Source: Gammaproteobacteria bacterium
GTDB taxonomy: Bacteria; Pseudomonadota; Gammaproteobacteria; JAUZRS01
Reading direction: 5' to 3'
NCBI GenBank assembly: GCA_030949385.1
Contig: JAUZSP010000008.1
Location: 1 to 64,000 of the forward strand
DNA length: 64,000 nt
Every line of letters starts with the position of its first letter. Position 1 is the first letter of the stretch. Positions 35,241 to 44,569 of this stretch are shown here, piece by piece. A program made the translations under genes and the position numbers. Below the pieces are notes generated by a model, which was given only the letters and a program-made list of their open reading frames with translations, ran no database searches and was not told the DNA's origin.

Positions 35241-35957
35241 CAAGCTAATGTTATTGTCATTCGTTGCTGAACGGTGCTCATCTTTGTAAATGTAATAATA
35301 ATTAAAAAAATTATCTTTTTTATCTGAGTAAGCACCATGAACCCCAGCGCCACTCTCATTCCACTCGACCAAATTTCGATTATCGCTGTTGATGGCAAGA
35401 GCATCTGTTGTTGGGTTGTTGAAATAGAACAGATCAATTGTATGGTTTTTTGATGGAGATATGTTGGCTGTGACCGCATTGCTGTAGGTGGTTCGTGAGC
35501 CGTCAGCGGGTGTACCCTCTGCAATTATTTTACCCGTCCCATAAAACAGTGATTGACGACCAAGTTTTAAGTCTACGCTAATATCAAATGGTTTCTTTAT
35601 ATTTACATACAGTTCATCAAACACCCATTCCCCTGGTGCTTCCCAGCCATTGAATGTGTTCGGTTTTGATCTGTCGTAATGGCGAAACTCATTTGATACT
35701 CTGGCTTTAATTTCGGTTTTTTTGCTAAAGGTGTATTTCCCCCAAAATTGAGAGCGAATTTGAGAGTAAAGTTATTTTGTTATGGTTGCGCCATTATTGC
35801 GTCCGATATCAACTGGAATGTTTTTTGGATTGTTCAGTTGAAAACGAATCTCCCCTCCAAAATTCCAAGGATTTGGGCGTGTGTTGATATCGCCAGCCAG
35901 TGCATCCAAGGCACCGGATATAAGTATGGCGATGCTAAGGAGCCGGTTGCTTTTCAT
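35241..35957 (-). pseudogene. Alginate export-like outer membrane protein, truncated and with nonsense codon
   Basis: A frame beginning at ATG 35957 with a signal peptide (RLLSIAILISGALDALAGD) and mature sequence WNFGGEIRFQLNNPKNIPVD, interrupted by an in-frame TAA at 35774-35772, then continuing in the same frame with QFWGKYTFSKKTEIKARVSN and GRQSLFYGTGKIIAEGTPAD. The GRQSL-GTGKIIAEGTPADG part is typical of the alginate export (AlgE-like) porin family. The C-terminal half of the barrel is missing at the IS fragment; the last residues QYFGQF and the stop are IS-derived. Both lesions show the gene is dead. It starts 8 bases after the glutathione S-transferase gene on the same strand. Confidence 0.75.
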
Positions 35958-36386
35958 GCTTGTTTTAAAGGGAAAGAAATTGAGTGCTAAGATAACCACT
36001 GGTATTTCTGGTGTATTCCATAAAAAGCTCGTCGAAGTTATCTACGACTGAATTTTTGACCGATGCCCGTTTTAAACTGTGCTCGCTCCAGTAGGCCAAT
36101 CGTTTGCTTAATAGATTTAACGCATAGACTTGGTCAACTAATTTAAGTCGAGAAAATATAGGGGCATACGCAGTATCCACTAGCGAAAAATTCCTACCAG
36201 AAAAATAAGGGCCATCAGCATCAATGGCTTTTTCTACCTGAGAAAATTGTTCGGCTACCTTATTTTTTAACTCAAAAAATTCTTTTTCATCTTTCACATA
36301 CAGCATTGCAAACATGTTCATGGTGATGTCTGATGCAAATTCTGTCCATGAGCGATGGTTGGCTTTTTCAAGTAACTCTTTGGGGT

Positions 36387-37703
36387 CAATACTTCGGACA
36401 GTTTTAAACCTGAATAGCCCCATACTCACTCAGCTCATGGTAAACCGCCTCGACTTTTTGACAAGATCTCTCCAAACCTAACTTGTCAAAAAGTATTTTC
36501 ATCAAATATTGATTGAATTTCTTGCGTCGCCACGAGGCAATCGAAATCACCGAAGGCTCAGGGTTGTTTTTGTCCTTACGGTCTTCCAGCTTCAATAAAT
36601 TCAGTGCGGTGAACGAGGCATTAATATGAGTTTGAATGGCCTCTGAGCAACGCGCTTGGCAATCCATTAAACCCGTATGTTGCTTGGCTTCACGAAACAA
36701 AAATTCAATCTGAAAACGAGCGGTGTAATATTCGACAATCTTTTCTGGAGCCAACTCCGAATCCGTAGAAAACAGCAGAGCCGAACGGACTTTTGTCTTC
36801 TGCTCCCATCGCAGCAGCACCACACGGATTTTCCGTTTGAAACAACACGAGTGAACCACGGCGCTGTAAATCGATACCCCCTTATCCATTACGCCACACG
36901 CATCAAAACGGGACAGCTCCGTTTGGAAATTGACTTTACCATCGTACGTTTTAGGACGTCCTTTGCCACCGTACTCGCCCTCAAAATACCAGCTTAGGTT
37001 GGCATCTGAACGCAGCTTTCCAATCAGGTGTAAGTCATCTGAACAGACCGCATCGACAAACTTCACCTTGCTGTAGTAGGCGTCTGCGGTAAGGTAGCGA
37101 ATGCCTTGCGCTTGAAGATCACAGGCAAGGTCACAAACCTGTTTCGCGTAGCAGTCCACTCGGCTCTCACCCTCTTTCTGTTCCGAGTCCAACGTTTGGC
37201 GAGCCTCCAGCGCGTAAGCGGTTCGACTTTGAAGATCAATTCGGCAAACCAACGACAACTCCAACCCCACCATGGCTTGCCCCAAAGCGCCGTTGTAAAA
37301 CCAACCCAACCCTGCTGTTTTCTGACCACTTTTTTCATAAAGCTGGCATCAATGGCGGCAATTTGATCGTGCTTTTGTGGCAGCTCTTTTTGAAGTAGGC
37401 GTCTGTTGAATTGTGCAAAATCAAATGAACGTCGAAACCAACGCGACAGACGTTTTTCATGCAACGAACTGTAACGACTCAAATTACGAAAAGTGGCTTT
37501 CCCTTGAAAAACCATCAATGCGGAAAACAGAGCTGAGAGAAAAAGACGTTGTGGTTTTTTAACACTGGACATGGAGAGTAAAACCGATTCTACTATGGAT
37601 TCCACGGGCGGCCTTCTTTGATTGTCGTTTTTTGAGAACTCTATTTTCTCAGAATCCGTCTGTGGTTCCTATCTTTTTCTCTCTAAAACTGTCCGAAGTA
37701 TTG
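36387..37703 (-). mobile_element. IS4-family element copy C (complete, 1317 bp)
   Basis: A complete copy on the minus strand with ends CAATACTTCGGACAGTTTT at 36387 and its inverted repeat at 37703. It is flanked by the direct repeat TGGGGT on both sides, inside the glutathione S-transferase gene. It differs from copy B in orientation, in having five rather than four G residues in the run corresponding to B 34349, and in a few base changes. Copies B and C face each other as inverted repeats of 1.3 kb separated by about 1.5 kb, so the intervening DNA could invert by homologous recombination. Confidence 0.92.
36404..37605 (-). CDS. IS4-family transposase of copy C, possibly made by frameshifting
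   Basis: Two overlapping frames encode one transposase: 37605-37063 (from MESIVESVLLSMSSVKKPQR to AAIDASFMKK) and 37309-36404 (from GWFYNGALGQAM to EYGAIQV). Joining them requires a -1 shift at the A6-G run (plus-strand T6 at 37330-37335), which would give about 400 residues with acidic residues AAIDASF (first Asp), LTADAYYSK (second Asp) and the YREK motif YTARFQIEFLFREAK (Glu and Lys). All DDE residues are kept, so the shift may be programmed rather than a mutation. Copy B shares the same junction. Functional status is not proven. Confidence 0.75.
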
Positions 37704-38002
37704 TGGGGTGAAGGCTGGGGGCGTAACACTCTTCAAGGTATTCAGCGATCACCGCCGACTCGAAAACGACGGTATCTTGAACTCTGAGTACGGGTACTTT
37801 TCCTAAAGGTGAGACCTCTTGAAACCAGTCTGGCAAATCCTCCAGATCAACATAGGTTGTGTTATAAGCTACGTTTTTTTCGTTCAAAATGATGGCTGAA
37901 CGTTGTACAAATGGACAAACTTTGAAGCTTATTAATTCAGGCAGTGATTTGGAGTCCATGATTTTCCTATGGGTTTGTTGCACATTGTTTTGTGAAGGAA
38001 GG

Positions 38003-38044
38003 GGTTATCATATAACCAATGCTTCACTATGGTAAGTAGTTACC
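38003..38044. promoter_or_regulatory. Two palindromes upstream of the glutathione S-transferase gene
   Basis: Two dyads lie between the GST start (37959) and the MYG1-like gene: GGTTATCATATAACC at 38003-38017 (arms 6, spacer 3) and GGTAAGTAGTTACC at 38031-38044 (arms GGTAA and TTACC, spacer 4). The second resembles HxlR- or GntR-type operator half sites. No regulator is encoded nearby. The rest of the 37960-38347 gap holds only a possible gene remnant at 38074-38265. Confidence 0.4.
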
Positions 38045-38073
38045 AATTGGATAGTTATGGGATAAATGGTGTT

Positions 38074-38265
38074 TTATGAGTATGTATTTAATCGCTGAAC
38101 AGAGCCATCATAAAGATAACGATTGGCTTCACTGTGTTTTGGTAAATGACGCAAAACCTGTCGATAGGTGATCTCCGCCGTGCTGCGATTTTCGGGATTT
38201 CCAACCAAAGAGGTGCTCTTGCCTGATAAACCCAGCCGTTCAGATTCGTTTGTTGTTACAAATCA
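38074..38265 (-). pseudogene. Possible C-terminal gene remnant
   Basis: On the minus strand an open stretch of about 64 codons ends at the TAA at 38076-38074. Its sequence includes SGKSTSLVGNPENRSTAEIT and QVLRHLPKHSEANRYLYDG, with good codon-like composition and no start codon in a convincing position. I do not recognise the family. It may be the tail of a gene lost by deletion, or a chance open frame; support is weak. Confidence 0.25.
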
Positions 38266-38347
38266 GCTGTTGTTGTTGATGCTCTTCATGTAATGTTCGC
38301 CCTAAATTTTCCCAGCACACGCAAGCTCAATTGGTGACACAGAACCT

Positions 38348-39217
38348 ATGAATGACAAAACGATAGCAACCCACAACGGTAATTTTCACGCAGATGATGT
38401 GTTCAGTATCGCTGCATTTAGGCTCCTATTCCCCTCTTTTAAGCTCGTTCGCACCCGAGATTTAGAGCGGATCGCCAAGGCGGATATTGTGGTTGATGTC
38501 GGTGGTGAATATGATCCAGAGACGGGGCGTTTTGATCATCATCAGCGCGGTGGTGCTGGTGAGCGCGAAAATGGAATTCCTTACTCTTCGTTTGGTTTGA
38601 TTTGGCAGAAGTACGGTTTAGAGCTGTGTGAAGGCAATCAAAAGGTGGCCAATGCCATTGATGCCGGTCTGGTCTCAACGATTGATGCCATTGATTGTGG
38701 TCATGTCGAAGGTGTTTCTGAAGGCATTAGCCTAAGCCAAACCATCGGTATGTTTAACCCAACGTGGCAAGAAAAGAGTCACTTTGACAGCTGCTTTGAT
38801 GAGGCGGTCGAGTTTGCTTCGCGGGTTTTAACCCGCTTTATTGCTTCGGCTAACGGTGGCATCAGTGCAAAAGAGATTGTGGCCAAAGCGATTGATCATG
38901 CCGAGGATCCAAGGGTGATTGTGTTGGAAAAATACACGCCGTGGAAAAGAACGGTTCAGGCACTGTCTAAAGAAGCCCTCTACATGGTTTATCCTTCTCA
39001 TACGGGACAGTGGAGAGTTCAAGCCGTACCTGTTGAGTTGGGTTCATTTGAAAATAGAAAATCGTTGCCCACACCGTGGGCGGGTTTAGCCGATAAAGAG
39101 CTGCAAGAGATAACGGGGCTTGGGGATGCGATGTTCTGCCATAACGGTCTGTTTATCGCGGGTGCAGAGTCTTTTGAGAGTGCGATGAAAATGGCCTCTA
39201 TGGCGCTTGAGGCGTAG
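38348..39217 (+). CDS. MYG1 family protein
   Basis: A 289-residue protein of the MYG1 (UPF0160, metal-dependent protein hydrolase-like) family, relatives of DHH phosphoesterases and of the nucleus/mitochondrion exonuclease MYG1. Conserved motifs are IATHNGNFHADDVFS (6-20), DIVVDVGGEYD (46-56) and FDHHQRGGAGERENG (62-76), which carry the metal-binding His and Asp residues. The enzyme is probably a 3'-5' exonuclease-like phosphoesterase, judged from the eukaryotic protein. A good ATG at 38348 fits the family start. Expressed alone, upstream of rdgC on the opposite strand. Confidence 0.85.
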   Translation: MNDKTIATHNGNFHADDVFSIAAFRLLFPSFKLVRTRDLERIAKADIVVDVGGEYDPETGRFDHHQRGGAGERENGIPYSSFGLIWQKYGLELCEGNQKVANAIDAGLVSTIDAIDCGHVEGVSEGISLSQTIGMFNPTWQEKSHFDSCFDEAVEFASRVLTRFIASANGGISAKEIVAKAIDHAEDPRVIVLEKYTPWKRTVQALSKEALYMVYPSHTGQWRVQAVPVELGSFENRKSLPTPWAGLADKELQEITGLGDAMFCHNGLFIAGAESFESAMKMASMALEA

Positions 39218-39274
39218 AGAAAATCTCCCAAGTCCTAACTTCGCTGTAAATCTTGAAGAACAGACGTTTTTCTC

Positions 39275-39292
39275 CCCTCTTCAATGGAAGAG
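39275..39292. repeat. 18-bp dispersed palindromic repeat (first copy)
   Basis: The sequence CCCTCTTCAATGGAAGAG here and at 56202-56219 is identical. It forms a stem (CTCTTC with GAAGAG) with a four-base loop, and in both places G-rich sequence follows. It lies in the 113-base gap between the MYG1-like and rdgC genes. Confidence 0.6.
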
Positions 39293-39330
39293 GGGGTGGG
39301 AGATGTGTTCTTCAGTGTGTAATTTCGTTA

Positions 39331-40245
39331 CTAAGCTAAAGAATTTGCCTCACCACCAAAGGCCTCCAGCAACTCCTTTAACAACTTCTCCAGCTCACTG
39401 GACATCAATTTAAAATCCGCCTCGAAATTCAACAAAGGATCATCGTCGGTTTCGATCTCATCCCGTTCGTCTTGCAGCAGCTCCAGAAAACGCAGCCGTT
39501 TGATGCTGAACTCATCGTCAAAGACAAAAGAGAGGCGATCACGCCAATTTAGACCCAACTTGACTACGGTTTTACCAGCCTGAATATGGCCTTGAATCTC
39601 AGGGTCAGAAAGCGGTTGTTGGCGACAGCGGACAATGCCGCCGTTTTCCTGTGGTGAGTGCAGTTCGCACTCCTCTTCCAAGGTGAACTCAGGCGGCTGG
39701 GAGTCGTCGCTGAGCCAGTGGGTCATCACCGTGCCCGGTGGATTTGTCAGCACAGGGCTGGCGATGGGCAAAGAACCGAGGGATTTGCGCAGCAGTTCGG
39801 TAAGGGCTTCGGCGTTTTTCTGACTGGCGCTGTTGATGATCAGCCAGCCGCTGCGAGGGTTGAGGTAAGCGTGAAAGGTACTGCGACGGCTAAAGGCGCG
39901 TGGGCGCAGCTCAAACAGCACCTCTTCTTTAAGGGCTTCACGCTCCGCCTTGCGTGGGCGGCGTTGCAGTTTTTCTTGCAGGCTTTCGAGGCGTTCGGCC
40001 AGATGCTCGTTGACCACCGAGGCGGGCAAAATTTTCTCTTCTTTATGGGCAGCGATCATCAGTCGTCCGCTTTGCTCCAGCACCAGATCATCGTGACCGC
40101 CGACGGGATTTGTCCAGCCCCAGCGTTCCGGTTCTTGGGGGCTACAGGGTTGAAAACGCTGTTTCTCTAACGATTCGCGCAGCTCGACGGCGCTCTGTGT
40201 AAAGGGTTCGGTGAGGCGAAAAAGGTACAGGTTTTTAAACCACAT
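39331..40245 (-). CDS. rdgC: Recombination-associated protein RdgC
   Basis: A 304-residue RdgC, a DNA-binding ring protein that limits RecA activity. Recognised by the N-terminal MWFKNLYLFRLTEPFT, the GWTNPVGGHDDLV segment (43-55), LPASVVNEHLAERLESLQE (75-93) and the C-terminal half with NWRDRLSFVFDDEFSIKRL. The length equals the E. coli protein. Start and stop fit the family. It lies 113 bases from the MYG1-like gene, convergent, and 140 bases from the divergent small gene at 40386. Confidence 0.92.
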   Translation of the reverse strand: MWFKNLYLFRLTEPFTQSAVELRESLEKQRFQPCSPQEPERWGWTNPVGGHDDLVLEQSGRLMIAAHKEEKILPASVVNEHLAERLESLQEKLQRRPRKAEREALKEEVLFELRPRAFSRRSTFHAYLNPRSGWLIINSASQKNAEALTELLRKSLGSLPIASPVLTNPPGTVMTHWLSDDSQPPEFTLEEECELHSPQENGGIVRCRQQPLSDPEIQGHIQAGKTVVKLGLNWRDRLSFVFDDEFSIKRLRFLELLQDERDEIETDDDPLLNFEADFKLMSSELEKLLKELLEAFGGEANSLA

Positions 40246-40385
40246 AAAGGTAGGCCAGAAGAGTGAAAAGGGGCGTTATTATGGCGAGCTTGCGAGGGCT
40301 TGTCACCTCATGAAGTGGGTTCGACCTGTTTGAGAAAGCCTGTTAGGCTTGTGCCTATTTTTGGGTATGCTCAAGGGGTAACAGA

Positions 40386-40775
40386 GTGACTGAAAACGGC
40401 GCAAAAAAGCTGTTGTCGATTGTGGAGCTGGGTGGTTACGCCAACTGCGTGGCGCTTTATAAACAGGTCGGTTTTGAAGTCACAGAGCTGTTCAGTATGC
40501 GTAAAGCGTTTGCCTATTTGAAAAAAAATCGCCCAGCGGTGGTGATAGCGGAGTTTAACTTTCAGTCGGATTTCCGTGATCGTACCAGCAGCTTGGAATC
40601 CTTGATGGCGGTTTTGCAACGGATGCCGGAGACAAAAATCGTGGTCTTTTATGATCGTGAACAGGCGCATCAATTGGAAAAACTCAGCAGCCGTTTTCCA
40701 CTGTTGGCGACCTTAACCTACCCCTTAGATACGGCGCAGTTGCAAAACACACTGCAAGAAATAATCAATCAATAA
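40386..40775 (+). CDS. Receiver-like hypothetical protein
   Basis: A 129-residue protein with a GTG start. The pattern of strands and helices (LLSIVELGGYANCVAL; PAVVIAEFNFQSD; TKIVVFYDREQAHQ; LATLTYPLDTAQLQNTLQEI) resembles a receiver domain, but the phosphoacceptor region reads IAEFN, without an acidic pocket at the start, so it would be a degenerate receiver. Family not recognised by name. A GGGG lies 8 bases before the GTG. It is 22 bases before the next gene in the same direction, suggesting an operon of three genes through 43797. Confidence 0.55.
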   Translation: MTENGAKKLLSIVELGGYANCVALYKQVGFEVTELFSMRKAFAYLKKNRPAVVIAEFNFQSDFRDRTSSLESLMAVLQRMPETKIVVFYDREQAHQLEKLSSRFPLLATLTYPLDTAQLQNTLQEIINQ

Positions 40776-40797
40776 TACGTTAAGAGGAGATGTTGTG

Positions 40798-41022
40798 ATG
40801 TTGAAGTTTATCGATAAATTGCCTTGGGTAATGTTAATTGTCGGCACGATTTTTTTGGGTTCAGCGCCCTTTGTACCCGAACCGCATTTGGTGGAAAAAC
40901 TGCGCATGTTGTTTGAGGGCAGTTTGAGCAAACCGATGGATATTTTTGATCTATTTTTGCACGCTTCGATGCCGACGTTGTTGATTGTAAAAACTTCGCG
41001 TTATTTTCTTAATAAGGCTTAA
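40798..41022 (+). CDS. Small membrane protein
   Basis: A 74-residue protein with one clear membrane segment (about 10-28, VMLIVGTIFLGSAPFVPEPH) and a second weaker hydrophobic stretch at the C-terminus (LFLHASMPTLLIVKTSRYFL). Relatives are annotated as RND transporter-like, without functional evidence. ATG 40798 has AGGAG 8 bases upstream and is preferred over GTG 40795. Its TAA overlaps the next ATG (TAATG), so it is translationally coupled to the large peptidase/propeller gene. Confidence 0.65.
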   Translation: MLKFIDKLPWVMLIVGTIFLGSAPFVPEPHLVEKLRMLFEGSLSKPMDIFDLFLHASMPTLLIVKTSRYFLNKA

Positions 41023-43797
41023 TGATGTTGAACCCATTTAGAGGGGGATTGGCTCTGTTGCTGTTGTTGATGAACAGCGGCAGTTTTGCCATTGATCCAC
41101 GTCTGGATTGGTTCACGCTTGAGAGCGCGCATTTTCGGCTGCATTTTGCCGCTGGTTATGAAAAAAGCGCACGCAAAACCCTCAAGATCGCTGAAGCGGT
41201 ACATAAAAAATTGTCGCTACAATTTCTGTGGCAGCCGCTAGAAAAACGCCGTTGGTGCTCAGTGATGAGAGCGACAGCTCAAACGGCTACGTTAATCCTT
41301 TCCCCTACAATCGCACGGTTTTATGGCTGGCCAAGCCGGACAGCGTCAACAGTTTGGAAGAGTATAAAAACTGGTTTGAATTGCTGTTGATCCATGAATA
41401 CACCCATGTATTGCATCTGGATCGGGTCGATGCCGCTCCTCAATTTCTGCGTACTCTGTTTGGTCGTCATGAATTGTTGTTTCCCAACCGTCTGCAACCG
41501 GCTTGGTTTACTGAGGGGTTGGCGACGTGGATTGAGACCGATAGAGAAAAAGGCGTTGGCCGAGGTCAGTCCAGTTATTACGCCATGTTGATGCGCATGG
41601 AAGTGGAGCAAGGAGTTAAACCGCTGTCACAGGTCAATCTGCCGATTCGCAGTTGGCCAGCCGGAACCACCCGTTATCTTTATGGGGTGCATTTTTTTCA
41701 ATTTATTGAAGAGAAATACAGTGCCAAGGTGGTGCAGAAGTGGATTGATCTGTACAGCAAAAATCTTATTCCGTTTAAAATCAATGCCACGACGAAAAAT
41801 TATTTGGTAAAAGTTTAATCGCCCTCTGGTCTGAATTTGAGCTTTATTTGCAACGGCGTTACCAACCGAAAATAAATAAAATTAAGCAGGCTGGTGTGAT
41901 AAAAGGCGTGCCGCTGACCTTGGGTGGTGGTCAGACTCGTCAGATTCGGGCGTTGGGTGATGAGGTTTATTATCTGCGTGAGAATGATGTGCAACCATCG
42001 GCGTTGATGCGTTGGAGTGTGGCGGAGGGGCATCAGATGATCCGCCGAGTCAATCGTGGTTCACGGCTGGATCTGCATCCCTCTGCGGGCATCTTATTGA
42101 TGCAGCCGGAGATCTGTGATGAGTACGCACGTTATTTTGACCTCTATCGCATTGATCCTGTTTCAGGTGATGAGCGTCGTTTGACTCACTGTCAACGTTA
42201 TCGTCAAGCCAGCTGGAGCGCCGATGGACAACAGATTGTGGCGGTGCAGTTGCAAGGTGAGCTGAATCGTCTGTTGTTGCTGGACAGCGAGGGGCAAAAC
42301 CCAGAGCTGCTGTGGCAGGATGAGGATCGGGTGATTGGCCCATTGGATTGGTCGCCGCGTGAACGTCGTTTGGTGGCAGCGGTACAGCGTGACGGTGTCG
42401 GCTGGAATCTGGAGTGGTTTGATTTTCAGAGCCGCCGTTGGTCTGCGTTGACAGCGGATGATGAGGTGGAGACGGAGCCGCAATTTAGCCCCGATGGGCG
42501 TTCGCTGCTGTTCTCCTCGGAGCACGGTGGGGTGTACAACCTGCGTCGATTGAACGTGGCGAGCGGCGAGATGACGACCTTAACGAATTTGCTAGGGGGT
42601 GGGTTTAGCCCCAGTGAAGGGGCAAACGGTACGCTCTATTATTCAGCTTTTGGAGCAGCGGGTTTTGACCTGTTTCAATTGGCAAAACCTCAGCCGTTGG
42701 CACACCACTCTTTTTCAGAGGGGTCTCTGGGCGGCACAAGCCACCCTACTCAGTGGAGCGAGGTCTCTGTTGGTGCGCTTAAACCGTATTCGGCATTGAA
42801 CAGCCTAAAACCCCGCTGGTGGTTTCCCTCTTGGTTGTTCACAGCGCAGCGCAGTGAGGTGGGTTTTTCCACTTCGGCCAGAGATGTTTTGGATCGTCAT
42901 CGTTACGATTTGGAGCTGGTTACGGATCTGAGCGTAGGTGGTTTGAACGGTTCACTTTCGTACGCTTATGAAAATTGGTTGACGCTCGCTTTGTCTCGAA
43001 GCCAGCAGTTTGAATTTGATTTACAAGGTGTGTTGCAACGGGTGCCTGTTGAGCGTTTTCAACTGGTCTTGAATCGTGCGCATACAACCGTACAGCGTCG
43101 CTGGAATACGCTGTTGAGCTTAACCCGTCAGTGGCAACCTGATGAGAGCGAGAATTCGTTGGGGGTGGCGTTGCTGTTCAATAACAGCGGTCGTCAGCGG
43201 CGTTCGGTGAGTCTTAATGATGGCCGTCAGGTGCGTCTGTTAGCAGAGAGTGGTTCACTTCTGGGCGGTGATCAAGAGGGCGAGGCGTTTTTGCTTGATT
43301 GGCGCGAATACCTGCGTTTGGGAGATCAGCAGGTATTGGCGTTGCGTTACCTGCAAGGCGTGGCGGATTCTGCTGCAAAGCCGTTTCAGTTGGGTGGTGA
43401 AGGTGATTTGAGCCTGTTATCGCTGTCGTCCTCAGATGGCCTTTTTAATCGGCGACGTTATCCTTTACGCGGGTATGCGGAAGGTCTGTTGCAGTTGCAG
43501 GGTGAGCAGATTCGTTTGCTGAGTGCGGAGTGGCGTTTTCCATTACGACGCATTGAGCGGGGCATTATGGTTCCGCCGGTGGGCGTGCAGCAACTGTCAG
43601 GTCTGTTATTTGCTGAGGCAGGAGCGGCGTGGTCGGCAGCGGATCTGCCGGAGTATCATCGAACGCTGGGTGCGGAGCTGAAGGCCGATCTGAACTTGTT
43701 TTACGGTCTGGATTTTGTTTTGCGCTTGGGGTTGGCAGAGGGTCTGGATGCGGGCGGCGGTACGCGAGCGTATTTGGCATTCGATTCGGCTTTTTAG
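41022..43797 (+). pseudogene. Peptidase/beta-propeller/barrel protein with two frame changes
   Basis: Three open frames form one gene of about 925 codons: 41022-41240 (signal peptide LALLLLLMNSGSFAIDPR, then LHFAAGYEKSARKTLKIAEA), 41228-41818 (zinc protease segment LLIHEYTHVLHLD with HExxH, then PAWFTEGLATWIETD) and 41848-43797 (TolB/WD-like propeller repeats, FSPDGRSLLFSSEHGG, and a C-terminal barrel ending RAYLAFDSAF). The breaks are both one-base shortenings of homopolymers: A6 to A5 near 41252 and T4 to T3 near 41803. Adding the missing bases restores PLEKTPLVLSDE and NYFGKSLIALWSE. Could be a sequencing artefact or a true pseudogene. Function of such proteins, probably surface proteases, is not established. 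Confidence 0.78.
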
Positions 43798-43957
43798 ACC
43801 AAGGTCAATTTTTTGTCCTAATTGTTACAATAGTCACATGCTTTTGCGATACAATGACAGATTGGGCAGAATCTTACTCTTGTTAAGATTCTTTTTCGTG
43901 GTTAGGCTTTAGTATACGTTTATTCAATTTGAATGGAACGACTAAGGGAGAATGCAA

Positions 43958-44533
43958 GTGCGTCGAGCGTTGACGACGGGTGAAGTCGCAAAATATTGTG
44001 GAGTCCACTTTCGAACGGTAATCCGTTGGGTGGAGCGTGGGTACATCAAAGCGTATAAATTGCTCGGACGAGGCGATCATCGTATTTTGGTGGAAGATTT
44101 TATTGAGTTCCTGAAAAGCAACGATATGCCGGTGCCGGAGGCGTTTCAGTCCAATCGTCGCCGTGTCTTGGTGGTGGAAGACGATCCCGTTACCGCCAGC
44201 ATCATTGAAAAATTGCTGAAAAATTCCGGTTTTGCCACCGCCATTGCCAGCGATGGGTTTTTGGCCGGTGCGATGCTGGGTGTTTTTACCCCTGCGGTGA
44301 TGACGTTGGATCTGAGCATGCCCGGCCTGAACGGTTTTGATGTCTTGCAACACATCAAGAAAGAAGCCACCTTATCGCGTTTGAAGGTGCTGGTGGTGAC
44401 CGCTGCCACAGATGATGATGAGATTCAAAAAGCGCTGGATGCCGGTGCCAACGATGTGATCAGCAAACCTTTTGATCATAAATTGTTGGTTGAAAAGGTC
44501 AAACAGTTGGTGGATCTGCCCACAGATCGCTAA
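43958..44533 (+). CDS. HTH-receiver regulator (MerR-like excisionase HTH plus REC)
   Basis: A 191-residue protein: residues 5-50 are a helix-turn-helix of the excisionase/MerR type (TTGEVAKYCGVHFRTVIRW, then ERGYIKAYKLLGRGDHRI), and residues 68-190 are a REC domain with VVEDDP (72-77), phosphoacceptor Asp118 in LDLSMPGLNG and Lys in ISKPFD. DNA-binding at the N-terminus with REC behind is the reverse of most response regulators. GTG 43958 is preferred because AAGGGAG lies 7 bases upstream; the ATG at 43952 is the alternative. No histidine kinase is adjacent, so this is an orphan regulator. Confidence 0.82.
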   Translation: MRRALTTGEVAKYCGVHFRTVIRWVERGYIKAYKLLGRGDHRILVEDFIEFLKSNDMPVPEAFQSNRRRVLVVEDDPVTASIIEKLLKNSGFATAIASDGFLAGAMLGVFTPAVMTLDLSMPGLNGFDVLQHIKKEATLSRLKVLVVTAATDDDEIQKALDAGANDVISKPFDHKLLVEKVKQLVDLPTDR

Positions 44534-44569
44534 TCGCTAAGCCGCTGTGAGCTTGTTACACTGCGCGCC

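Larger units (their letters stand above)
35965..37959 (-). pseudogene. Glutathione S-transferase gene split by IS copy C
   Basis: The N-terminal thioredoxin-like domain (37959 to 37704) has FKVCPFVQRSAIILNEKN with a CPF-type active site and VPVLRVQDTVVFESAVIAEY, a glutathione-binding segment. The C-terminal helical domain lies at 36386-35965 (RSWTEFASDITMNMFAML). The IS sits between, flanked by a 6-bp direct repeat TGGGGT (36381-36386 and 37704-37709). Removing the element and one repeat joins PSLHP to KELLEKANHRSW in frame, giving 223 residues, a normal length. The gene is therefore an intact glutathione S-transferase recently disrupted. Related to SspA/omega-beta type enzymes, with the substrate unknown. 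Confidence 0.88.

Noticed and set aside
32270..37703. A composite transposon or genomic island formed by copies B and C
   Set aside because: The enclosed genes are decayed and the outer copies have separate target duplications in unrelated genes (ATGAT and TGGGGT), so each inserted independently.
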